Shown: positions 44,013-52,077 of the stretch, piece after piece
Layout: each line of letters starts with the position of its first letter
Position numbering within the stretch: the first letter of the stretch is position 1
Assembly: GCF_002157835.1 (NCBI RefSeq)
Contig: NZ_CP020809.1
Span: 6,386,001 to 6,450,000 of the forward strand
DNA: 64,000 nt
Reading direction: 5' to 3'
From: Mycobacterium dioxanotrophicus
GTDB lineage: Bacteria > Actinomycetota > Actinomycetes > Mycobacteriales > Mycobacteriaceae
Program-made: the position numbers and the translations under genes
The notes under the pieces: model-generated
What the model saw: the letters and a program-made list of their open reading frames with translations, nothing else
The model's database searches: none
What the model was told of the DNA's origin: nothing

Positions 44013-44774
44013 TTATTGCTTGTCAATCCACACCGTCCGATACGGTTCGCCGGTGGGGTCACCCCGGTACACCGACGCCTCCGCTTTCGCGCCCTCGACC
44101 GGGATCGTCTGGGTCCACTCCTCGTCGGGTCGCAGCGTCACCTGTCCGGTCATCACCCTCTTGCCCGTGTCCAAGACGATCGTGAAGTTCTCGACCTCCG
44201 ATTCGTGGCTCTTGATGCCGACAATCGCGCGGCTGGCACCAGCAGGGAGTTGCGTGGGATTGTCAGGGACGAGCCAGAGTTCGGTGAATGGACGGTCTTG
44301 ATTCTTGCTGCTGAGCGAGATGACGATCGCCGCAGTGAGCAACAGCAGCGCCGTGAGCACTTTCATCCCCACGGTGAGCGAGGGGATCGGAACACGTACC
44401 CGCGGCATCGGAGCTCGGGGACCGCGCAGCCGCGCCACTGCCGCCGACACAAGTGTCGTCACAAGGGCGAAGGACAACCAGTTGAACGACACCAGACCCG
44501 ATGGCAGGTAATCGAGCAACACGCCACCGATAACGCCGGCACCGATCGCGCAGGCCATCACCGCCGTGAACCACGCTGTGGTGCTCACCTGTCGGGGCAT
44601 CACCGCACCTGCCAGCGCGGCACCCGCAAGCACGAAGCAGAGCACCGTTCCCGCAAGGTGCCCGACGATATTGGGAAAGATGGGCAGGACCGCGGCGAGG
44701 TAGCAAGCGACTGCGGCCACCGCGACCCCGTCGATCCAGGACAATTTCCGTCGGGTGATCACGGCTGGACCCAT
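44013..44774 (-). CDS. Membrane protein with DUF1616-like extracellular domain
   Basis: A 253-residue protein with four to five membrane helices in the first 160 residues and a C-terminal extracellular beta-domain (residues 165-253, with LPAGASRAIVGIKSHE and TGQVTLRPDEEW). This resembles DUF1616 proteins, which in archaea and actinobacteria sit beside surface-glycan genes. It overlaps the upstream GT-C-like gene by 16 bases and is followed by the flippase gene within the same operon. Function unknown; it may be a companion of the GT-C enzyme. Confidence 0.68.
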   Translation of the reverse strand: MGPAVITRRKLSWIDGVAVAAVACYLAAVLPIFPNIVGHLAGTVLCFVLAGAALAGAVMPRQVSTTAWFTAVMACAIGAGVIGGVLLDYLPSGLVSFNWLSFALVTTLVSAAVARLRGPRAPMPRVRVPIPSLTVGMKVLTALLLLTAAIVISLSSKNQDRPFTELWLVPDNPTQLPAGASRAIVGIKSHESEVENFTIVLDTGKRVMTGQVTLRPDEEWTQTIPVEGAKAEASVYRGDPTGEPYRTVWIDKQ

Positions 44775-46621
44775 CGCAGATCGTAGAAGCGGTCGTAGCC
44801 CGAGTCGTAGATCCGGGAGATCCCGCGAATCCTGTCGAACTTCAACAGAAGCTCCTTTTCGATCGGCTTTCTGTCGGGGCCCTTGTTGATGTCCGCGGCA
44901 AAGTAGTTCCCGGTGATCGGCGACTGCTCTGTCATACGCAGGTCGACGTCGAGATACACCGCCGACTCGCTGCGGACCAGCGCGAGATTCTCGGGCGTGA
45001 AGTAGTCGGTGTAGTACAGAGATTCCGGGTCACGGATCGGGTCAAGTTCGGCCAGCGTCGACAAGAGGGTGAGCGACGCGGTGTCCCCGAAGAACCGCGC
45101 ACCGGGCGAGAGGTAGGCATCCGCCCATTCGGCCCGGCTGGTGCCGACGGCATCGATACCACTGGCGAAGCCGTCGATCCAGAATTTGCCCGGCAGTCGC
45201 TGGAACCACTCCGGCAGGCTCGCAACGACGGAAGCCAGAAATAGGACGATGGTCAATGCGATCGCCAGGACCATTCGGCTCGCTGTTCGAACCGCGCGTC
45301 TGTGCCCGCCTGGTCTGATGATCACGAGGTACTCGAGCGCAATCGCCATCGCGACCGCCGTGAACATCGTCGTGAACGTGAGCATCCGAGCCGACAATTC
45401 GGGACCGTTCTCCACGAGCAGCCGGGTCGCGAGCACGAGACTGTAGGAACCCGCCGCAGCCGCGATGAAGCTGCGCTCCAGCGGTTGCCGGCGACGCGCC
45501 AGCCGCACGCTCACCGCCAAAAGGCCCAGTGTCACCAGAACTCCCAACGGGGACATCGCACGGTCGAACAACGGTGTCGGCGGACGAGGAAGCGACATCT
45601 GCCCGTCGAATTCCCACAGTTTTGCGAGGGCCGACAAGATCTGGTCGCCTGGGCTGCTGAGGTAATCCAAGGTGGCCGGGGCGAAGAAGTGGATCCACAG
45701 CCAGAACACCGCCACGGCTGCCACTGCACACCCTGCCAGCCAGGGGGCCAACGACCGACTGGCGCGGAAAACCGCTGTGGCCGCGGCAATGCCGGCGAGC
45801 ACAGCAGCCGTCGCCAGGATCGACACGTGATGCGTGATGGTCACGACGGCGCAGCACACCACCACGCCGGCGAAACTGAGCACACGGCCAGACTGCCGGG
45901 TGGCAAAACGGATCGCGAGGACGACGGCCAGCACCAGGAAGGGCAGCGCCAACGTCTCGTAGAGAAACGACGTGTCGAAGTACGCGGCATGCGGATTGAG
46001 CATGTACAGCACGACCGAAAGGCACGCCACCCGCGACGACCCGGTCACCTCGCGGAACAACAGCAACAGCGCCGTCGCCGTCAAGACATGGCTGATGCTG
46101 GCAACCAGCACCCCGGCCAGGAACGGACTGGCCGACGACACCTGCGCCAACTCGGCTGTGACGTTCTCCAGGCCTGGATACTGGGGGCTGATCGGGAGGG
46201 CGTAACTCGGTTCAAAAAGATGGTGGCTGGCAAGAACGTTCTCCAGCGAACGTAGATGCTGAAGCTCATCTGAAAAGGTGAAGGCGTGCGGGCTGTATGC
46301 CCACCGAACAACCGCTTGCGCCACCGCGAACAGAATCGCCAGGAACGCACGATCACGGGCGGATGTGGACCCATGCAAGATGCGGGCCACCACGTAAACG
46401 AATATGAGAAGCTGCCCAGCCCACATCAATGGCGCTGCGTGGCTCAGCCCTCCGCGTGAACGTGCATAGGCCAAAGCGACGAGCAAGACCCCGCCCGCAA
46501 CGACCAGCGCAGCATCCGGTATCACGCTGGGCACCCGCGGATCCCGCGTTTCACGGTCCGGCCGGGAAGCTGTGGGCATTTCCTCGGCCGGCGGCCGTGC
46601 CCGATCAAGAACGGCTGCCAT
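44759..46621 (-). CDS. GT-C-like polytopic membrane glycosyltransferase
   Basis: A 620-residue protein with about 12 membrane helices followed by a soluble tail (from about 480). The first outer loop holds HAFTFSDELQHLRS, placed like the catalytic DE/DD motif of GT-C enzymes that use polyprenyl-phosphate sugars. A CPS-ligase or polymerase role is an alternative. The tail ends RFYDLRWVQP and contains Tyr/Asp-rich repeats. It is the first gene of a tightly overlapping operon (this, DUF1616, flippase, pyruvyl transferase, GT2), downstream of a DPM1-like GT2 that could supply its sugar donor. Confidence 0.7.
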   Translation of the reverse strand: MAAVLDRARPPAEEMPTASRPDRETRDPRVPSVIPDAALVVAGGVLLVALAYARSRGGLSHAAPLMWAGQLLIFVYVVARILHGSTSARDRAFLAILFAVAQAVVRWAYSPHAFTFSDELQHLRSLENVLASHHLFEPSYALPISPQYPGLENVTAELAQVSSASPFLAGVLVASISHVLTATALLLLFREVTGSSRVACLSVVLYMLNPHAAYFDTSFLYETLALPFLVLAVVLAIRFATRQSGRVLSFAGVVVCCAVVTITHHVSILATAAVLAGIAAATAVFRASRSLAPWLAGCAVAAVAVFWLWIHFFAPATLDYLSSPGDQILSALAKLWEFDGQMSLPRPPTPLFDRAMSPLGVLVTLGLLAVSVRLARRRQPLERSFIAAAAGSYSLVLATRLLVENGPELSARMLTFTTMFTAVAMAIALEYLVIIRPGGHRRAVRTASRMVLAIALTIVLFLASVVASLPEWFQRLPGKFWIDGFASGIDAVGTSRAEWADAYLSPGARFFGDTASLTLLSTLAELDPIRDPESLYYTDYFTPENLALVRSESAVYLDVDLRMTEQSPITGNYFAADINKGPDRKPIEKELLLKFDRIRGISRIYDSGYDRFYDLRWVQP

Positions 46622-46735
46622 TACTTTCCCACTCCAAGACGGCGATCACCACCGAGGGCCTCGAATGGCGGCCCACAATCGGGGATCACTCCGCGACGAT
46701 TCCGCCGTCGACGGCGCAGACATTTCTGGTCCTTC

Positions 46736-47521
46736 TCATTGCGACGAGATCACTTGGACTTCGGCCGATCGTGCTGTGGCGCGCCGACCGTGCTCGCTGA
46801 ATTCCCGCTGGATGGTTGCCAGCACCCGCAATCCGTCGCTGACCGCATTGAGATTGCTCACGCCGTGAATACGACTGGACTCATAGCTGGCGACCTCGAC
46901 GATCTTGGCGCCTTGCGCGGCCAACCGGACGTTGATCAGGGTCTCGACCTCGAACCCGTCGCCCCACTGCGGCCCGTCGGCCGCCACGTCGGGCATGCGG
47001 ATGACGTCCAGGCAACGTCGCCAGAACGCGTTGTACCCGTAGCAGAGGTCGGTGTAGTCCATGTCGAAGAGGACGTTCACCAGATGATTCAGGAAACGAT
47101 TGCCCAGCCGCCTGATCCTGGTGATGTCGGCGCTGCCGCCGCCCTCGGTGAAACGCGAGCCCTTGGCGAAGTCCGCGCCGGCGACCAAAGTTTCTACGAA
47201 CAGCGGGATTTCGGCCGGATCTGTGCTCCCGTCGGCGTCGATCATCACGATGATGTCGCCCGTGGCCACCTCGAATCCGCATGCCAGGGCGTTGCCCTTA
47301 CCCCGTCGGGTCTGCCGAACATGGACCCCGTCCGGCCAGAGAAGCCGCGCGACCCTCGCCGTGTCGTCCCGAGAATCGCCATTGACGACCACGATTTCAT
47401 CGATGCCCGCCGGCATACGTTCAGCGACATACGGGAGGTTTCGTTCCTCATTCAGCGCGGGAATAATCACCGAAACAGTCGGCCGCGCCACGGCGTCTCT
47501 TATGCTCACGACATTTTGCAT
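46736..47521 (-). CDS. GT2 glycosyltransferase, dolichyl-phosphate-sugar-synthase-like (copy A)
   Basis: A 261-residue GT-A enzyme with the order typical of polyprenyl-phosphate mannose/glucose synthases: SVIIPALNEERNLP, VVNGDSRDDT, the DXD-like IDADGSTDPAEIP, KGSRF, GNRFLNHLVNVLF and RIHGVSNLNAVSDGLRVL. No membrane domain is present. It probably transfers a sugar from a nucleotide donor to polyprenyl phosphate for the GT-C-like enzyme at 44759. The residues of the family motifs are intact, unlike the paralogue at 48277. It is 114 bases upstream of the GT-C gene. Confidence 0.87.
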   Translation of the reverse strand: MQNVVSIRDAVARPTVSVIIPALNEERNLPYVAERMPAGIDEIVVVNGDSRDDTARVARLLWPDGVHVRQTRRGKGNALACGFEVATGDIIVMIDADGSTDPAEIPLFVETLVAGADFAKGSRFTEGGGSADITRIRRLGNRFLNHLVNVLFDMDYTDLCYGYNAFWRRCLDVIRMPDVAADGPQWGDGFEVETLINVRLAAQGAKIVEVASYESSRIHGVSNLNAVSDGLRVLATIQREFSEHGRRATARSAEVQVISSQ

Positions 47522-48276
47522 CTATTGCGTTCTTTCGTCGTCACGGATGAATGGTGAATGCGGAGTGACAGGGCGGCTCGGACAGCGGTGCGCAGACCTC
47601 GGTCGACACGCGTCGACGCGGGTCGCGTCAGCACGGGACGCGACATTTCGCCGACCGCGCGAGCGGCGCCGAAGTGGGTCGGCATGACACGGCGGCATCG
47701 TGCCCGACCCAAGGACTAGCACTCAGCGCGCCAAGACTTCCTGCAGGCGTTGAGTTTTGGAGTCTGCACCGACGCGCGTCGCACCGTCGACGCGGCAAGC
47801 GCGCACTGGGCACCAAGCCGTCAAAGTGCTGCCGTGCAAAAACCGGGCACGCCACGGGCTCAGACGCGGCGTCGCAGTCAACCACAGTCCCTCCTCAATT
47901 GGCGCGGCGCTACTTCCGCCCGCGTTCCGGCTATGCACTGGTAGTTAGCTACAACTCGGCGAGAGCGGGGTTCGCTCGGTCGCGTGGGCAGTATCTTTCC
48001 TTAGAATTGCAATTCTGGCAAATGATAGAGCGGCTTGGGTTCGACGTCCCGCCCAGCGGCACACATAACGACATCCACGCAGTCAGAGCCCTCCGTTACA
48101 GTCATCCGATCGTGCGACAGTTCGTCGCACTTCATACAGAACATGCATTTTTAGTTAATTCTGTCCGCAAGTTAATTATGAGAGCAGGCTTCGATGGCCG
48201 CGACGATCCACCACCCCTGGCGTTGCCACGGAGTCGCTGGCGATAGATAGGCAAACGATGAAAGACGGCGGACTCC
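47522..48276. other. 755-bp non-coding stretch with palindromes
   Basis: No convincing gene. The right part (about 47940-48185) is AT-rich for this genome. It contains a perfect palindrome AGAATTGCAATTCT (48003-48016), a hairpin GTGCGAC-agttc-GTCGCAC (48112-48130) and two copies of AGTTAATT at about 48152 and 48170. It could hold the promoter of the leftward GT2 copy A and regulator or Lsr2 binding sites. Confidence 0.5.
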
Positions 48277-49050
48277 TCAGCCCGGCCGAGCGTGACGCGC
48301 CCCCGGCAGCCCAGCCGCCGAAAACCGCGGTGCGCTCCGCGCCCGGCGGCATTCCCGCTGAACCGTGGACAGCAGCCGAAGACCATCCGAAATCGCGTTC
48401 GCATTGCCGCACTCCGGGATGCGACTGCACGGGGAACTGGCGACCTCGACAATCTTGGCCCCGGCGGCAGCGAGGCGGACGCTGATCAATGTTTCGATCT
48501 CGAAGCCGTCTCCCCATTGCGGCGCGCTCACCGCAACGTCCGGCAGGTCGATGACGTCGAGGCAGTGACGCCGGAATGCACTGAAGCCATAGCACACGTC
48601 GGTGTACTCGGCGCGGAAGAGGATGTTCACCAGACCGTTCAGGAATTTGTTCCCGACCGCACGGAACCATGTGCTGTCGGCACACCGACTGCCACGGGCG
48701 AATCTGGACCCCTTGGCGAAATCCGCACCGGCGACAAGAGCCTCGACAAGGCGGGGAATCTCGGCCGGATCGGCACTTCCGTCAGCATCGAGGGTGACGA
48801 TGACATCGCCCGAGGCCGCGGCGAATCCGCAAGCCAGCGCATTTCCCTTACCGCGTCGGCTCTGCCGCAGATGGGTGCCGTCCGGCCACAGCCGGCGTCC
48901 CTCCGCAGTCGTGTTGTCCCGTGAATCCCCTGTGACAAAGATGATCTCGTCAATCTCGGGAGGCATACCTTCGGCGATGAGCGGCAGGTTACGTTCCTCG
49001 TTCAGGGCGGGAATGACCACCGAGACCGACGGCCGCATGGAGGCGGTCAT
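48277..49050 (-). CDS. GT2 glycosyltransferase, dolichyl-phosphate-sugar-synthase-like (copy B, diverging)
   Basis: A 257-residue paralogue of the GT2 at 46736, by eye about two-thirds identical, with the same lengths between motifs and the same ALNEERNLP, LDADGSADPAEIP and ADFAKGSRF elements. It differs at positions conserved in the family: FVTGDSRDNT replaces VVNGDSRDDT, and the C-terminal RIHGxSNLNAVSDG reads RIPECGNANAISDG. This suggests a changed donor or decay, though the frame is intact. It is flanked on both sides by long non-coding, AT-richer DNA. Confidence 0.82.
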   Translation of the reverse strand: MTASMRPSVSVVIPALNEERNLPLIAEGMPPEIDEIIFVTGDSRDNTTAEGRRLWPDGTHLRQSRRGKGNALACGFAAASGDVIVTLDADGSADPAEIPRLVEALVAGADFAKGSRFARGSRCADSTWFRAVGNKFLNGLVNILFRAEYTDVCYGFSAFRRHCLDVIDLPDVAVSAPQWGDGFEIETLISVRLAAAGAKIVEVASSPCSRIPECGNANAISDGLRLLSTVQRECRRARSAPRFSAAGLPGARHARPG

Positions 49051-49963
49051 GAGGAAACGGCCTTCATCTGGCGAATGCCCGGATGACCACCGAATGCCTG
49101 CGGAACGTCACGCGTAAGAACCGTTGGCAAGCCGTGAGTGCCCGTGGGGTGGGATCCCAATTTCAACTCCGTCTATACAGGCGATAGCACCCCACCCAGA
49201 TCATCTGAACTATCGAACAGGCCAAGAAAGGCCCTCCCCCGAAGGCGACCGAGCTCGCGCGGAATGATCGTTGGCTACTTCCAGCTGCTTCCACCACGGG
49301 GCTCGCATATTCGCGCCGGAGCAATCGTGCGGCGCGCTGGCGCAAACCTCTCTTCACTCTCAACAACAGACAGCAATCGCAACCTGTGAGCGCCCGACTT
49401 TGACCACCCGCAGAACGTCAAAGTTAGCAACTTTTTCTGATTTTGCAACCGATACCAGCGGGCACGGGTATCCACCTCAAGCCACCGTTAGGCCGTAGGG
49501 AAAACTGCACGCCATACGTTATTTCCACATTCGCACGACGCCTGTCGACGAAGGCTCCGGATTGAGGGCGCCCGACAAATCGACGCGCTGATGCAGATTT
49601 GGCAAATGTCATTGGCTCGTTGGGTCGATCCCTTCAGCACGCTCCGGTCAGCGGTGAGCAAACTGCGCGTGATGAGCATCCTGCGATGGCACCGACTCGC
49701 GCTCAGCGCGATGGCGGTGACGGCTCGCCGACCGACCGATTCGGGGCTGCCACTGTGCACAGCGTCTTCGCGCCCCAGTCACGGTCCGGGCGGTGCTGAG
49801 TTCACGGTTGGCGCAACGGCTTTACTCGTCGAGTCGACTCGCAGGCACATCCCTCGGCCGACACGAGGTGAAAGGCCTTGACGCGAACAGCCGGCGAGAA
49901 TCCGGCGAATTGCCTTGTGACCGCATTTTTTCACGGCAAGATCCGTCGTGGGAAAGGAGCAGC
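49051..49963. other. 913-bp non-coding stretch
   Basis: No supported gene. Base composition is more AT-rich than in the neighbours. An inverted repeat ACTTTGAC (49397-49404) / GTCAAAGT (49417-49424) is followed by AAGTT-agc-AACTT (49421-49433) and a T-rich stretch. It probably contains the promoters for the leftward GT2 copy B and the rightward flavoprotein gene; GAAAGGAG just before 49964 is the latter's ribosome-binding site. Confidence 0.5.
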
Positions 49964-51214
49964 ATGCGAATCGTCTGCGTGGGCGGCGGTCCGGCCGGCC
50001 TCTATTTCGCGCTGCTGATGAAGCGGGCGCGGCCCGGCCACGAGGTTGTTGTGCTCGACCGTCGACCGCCCGGTCACGCCGGGGGCTGGGGTGTCACGGT
50101 ATGGGACGATCTGCTGACCGATCTGCGGTCGACCGACAACGTCGCCGGCTCGCTCATCGCCGATTCTGCGGTGAAATGGGACGGCCTGGTAGTCGACCGG
50201 GCCGGCGAACGCGTGCTGTTCGACGGCGATTGCTACGGCATCGCTCGCTCCGTCGTACTCGACGTCCTGACCGAGCGCGCCATCGCGCTCGGTGTGGACG
50301 TTCGGTTCGGAACCGAGATCCTCGACACCCACGAGCTTGCCGATGCCGATGTGGTGGTGGCATGCGACGGCGTCCGCAGCGCGCTGCGTGATCGCGATGC
50401 CCGACGGTTCGGCACTGCCGTGACTCTCGGCAAGACCAGGTTCGTCTGGCTCGGCACCACCAAGGTGTTCGACAGGTTCACATTTGCGTTCGTGTCCACT
50501 CCCGCCGGCTGGATCTGGTGCTACGCATACGCGTTCGACCTCGCCACCAGCACGTTCATCGTCGAGTGCGGGGAAGAGACGTGGCGCGGTCTCGGTCTGG
50601 ACGCGAAGGGGGCCGACGACGCGCTGGCCGTCCTCGAGCAGTTGTTCGCCGGCCAACTCGACGGGCGACCTCTCTTGTCCGGTGATGGATGGACCGAACC
50701 GTCGCTGCCGTGGCAGAACTTTCCCACTGTGACCAACGATCGCTGGTTCTCGGGCAAGGTCGTGCTCATGGGCGATGCCGCGCACACCACGCATTTCTCC
50801 ATCGGCTCGGGTATGCGCCTGGCGCTGCAGGACGCGATCTGCCTGGCTGAGCAGCTGCAGACCCAACGCACCGTCGCAGAGGCCTTCGCCACCTACGAAA
50901 AGACCCGGCGCACAGCGCTGATCGGCCCCGCGACCGAGGCCCGGTTCAGCCGAGAGTGGTTCGAGAACTTCGACAGATATGCCGACCTGCCCGCGCCTGC
51001 ACTGTGCGCACTGCTGCGCGCCCGACGGGACCCACTCATGGCCAAGATCCCGCCACAGGTCTACTGGCGCATCGACCGGGTGGTGAACTCCGTCGGGTTC
51101 ATGCGCGCACTACGCCATCGAGTCGGCCCGGTACTGCGCACCTTGTACGGCAGATACGCGGCAACCAAACCCGATTACCAATCCATCCACGGCCGCACGT
51201 TCAACCAATGTTGA
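49964..51214 (+). CDS. FAD-dependent (group A) monooxygenase
   Basis: A 416-residue flavoprotein monooxygenase of the aromatic-hydroxylase (PHBH) fold. The N-terminal GGGPAGLYFALLMKRARPGH binds the FAD ADP part, VVVACDGVRS is the DG motif, and GDAAHTTHFSIGSGMRLALQDA is the GD motif region; the last resembles salicylyl-CoA 5-hydroxylase-like enzymes. ATG 49964 follows GAAAGGAG; the longer frame upstream has no ribosome-binding site. Its link to the polysaccharide locus is unclear. The end overlaps the convergent gene by 40 bases. Confidence 0.85.
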   Translation: MRIVCVGGGPAGLYFALLMKRARPGHEVVVLDRRPPGHAGGWGVTVWDDLLTDLRSTDNVAGSLIADSAVKWDGLVVDRAGERVLFDGDCYGIARSVVLDVLTERAIALGVDVRFGTEILDTHELADADVVVACDGVRSALRDRDARRFGTAVTLGKTRFVWLGTTKVFDRFTFAFVSTPAGWIWCYAYAFDLATSTFIVECGEETWRGLGLDAKGADDALAVLEQLFAGQLDGRPLLSGDGWTEPSLPWQNFPTVTNDRWFSGKVVLMGDAAHTTHFSIGSGMRLALQDAICLAEQLQTQRTVAEAFATYEKTRRTALIGPATEARFSREWFENFDRYADLPAPALCALLRARRDPLMAKIPPQVYWRIDRVVNSVGFMRALRHRVGPVLRTLYGRYAATKPDYQSIHGRTFNQC

Positions 51215-51972
51215 ACCGTGTCTATGTACTTCAATGCCAGGTCGTCCTTCCAAGCCCCCGAATAATGCCAGCCCACGCAGTCCCACATATCGCCGGACGT
51301 GTAGCCGTTGCGCAGATATGTGACCCAACCTTCGAAGCACCCGCGCAGCACCGCCAACGAGTAATCGACGTTGAAAGCTGTGTGCTGCAGCGAATTAGGC
51401 CAAGAACCCGGCCGGGTGGTGTGCTTGAGCTGCAACAGACCAAAGCTCGTCGGGCACGGCAGGCTGGAGCCGTCGACACACAATGCCGGGTCCATGACGA
51501 AGTCGGAGACCTTGTCCTGACGCCACGAGGATTCGGCCATGGCCATCGCACGGACCAGGTCGGTCTCGATGCCCCATTTGCAGGCACCCCACACGATGAT
51601 CTGATCGGTTGTGCCGGTGAACTGACCGTCGATACGTGGAACGAACAGCCGGTTCGCCGAGGCGTCCCAGAAATCCGGCCAGGCAGGCATCCGCAGGTCC
51701 TGCGGAACCGACATGTTCGCTGCCCGGTTCTCCGGGACCGTCTCACGATCGAGGCCCACGTCGTCCGCGTATTTCGCACACTGCTGGCCGGACGGCAAGA
51801 CCGAGCCGACGGGTAAGGTGCCGCCACCGCCGTAGCTTGCCTTTGGTTCCGGTGTCGGTGTCGCCGTTCCTGGCGCCAAACCGTCTGTCGCCAATACGGT
51901 GACGAGCACGACAGTGGCCACGAGCGCAACCGCCCACACCAGGATCGACCATCGATTGATCAATCGTGCCAT
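51175..51972 (-). CDS. Lysozyme-fold/lytic-transglycosylase-like exported protein
   Basis: A 265-residue protein with an N-terminal membrane anchor (residues 8-28), a Gly/Pro linker and a C-terminal lysozyme-like domain. AMAESSWRQD (Glu as catalytic acid) and SFGLLQLKH match the ES and GLxQ motifs of SLT-type transglycosylases; four Cys may form disulfides. It would cleave peptidoglycan or a related glycan outside the membrane, possibly making room for polymer export, as with dedicated transglycosylases in other secretion loci. GAGG precedes ATG 51972. Confidence 0.72.
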   Translation of the reverse strand: MARLINRWSILVWAVALVATVVLVTVLATDGLAPGTATPTPEPKASYGGGGTLPVGSVLPSGQQCAKYADDVGLDRETVPENRAANMSVPQDLRMPAWPDFWDASANRLFVPRIDGQFTGTTDQIIVWGACKWGIETDLVRAMAMAESSWRQDKVSDFVMDPALCVDGSSLPCPTSFGLLQLKHTTRPGSWPNSLQHTAFNVDYSLAVLRGCFEGWVTYLRNGYTSGDMWDCVGWHYSGAWKDDLALKYIDTVQHWLNVRPWMDW

Positions 51973-52077
51973 TTGTGGTCCTCGCCGACGTCGAGACGAT
52001 CGGGCTGAACTCTACTCTGACCAGCACGTCAAGGGGATAGGGTGAGAAACGACATCAGTCGACGCCAAGGAGACGAC

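Noticed and set aside
47674..48246. 190-codon plus-strand frame in the gap between the two GT2 genes
   Set aside because: Composition changes abruptly along it, no ribosome-binding site, no recognisable motif, and it crosses the palindromes; kept as non-coding.
49591..49881. Short open frames before the flavin monooxygenase
   Set aside because: No ribosome-binding site, no motifs, overlapping frames of similar length on several registers.
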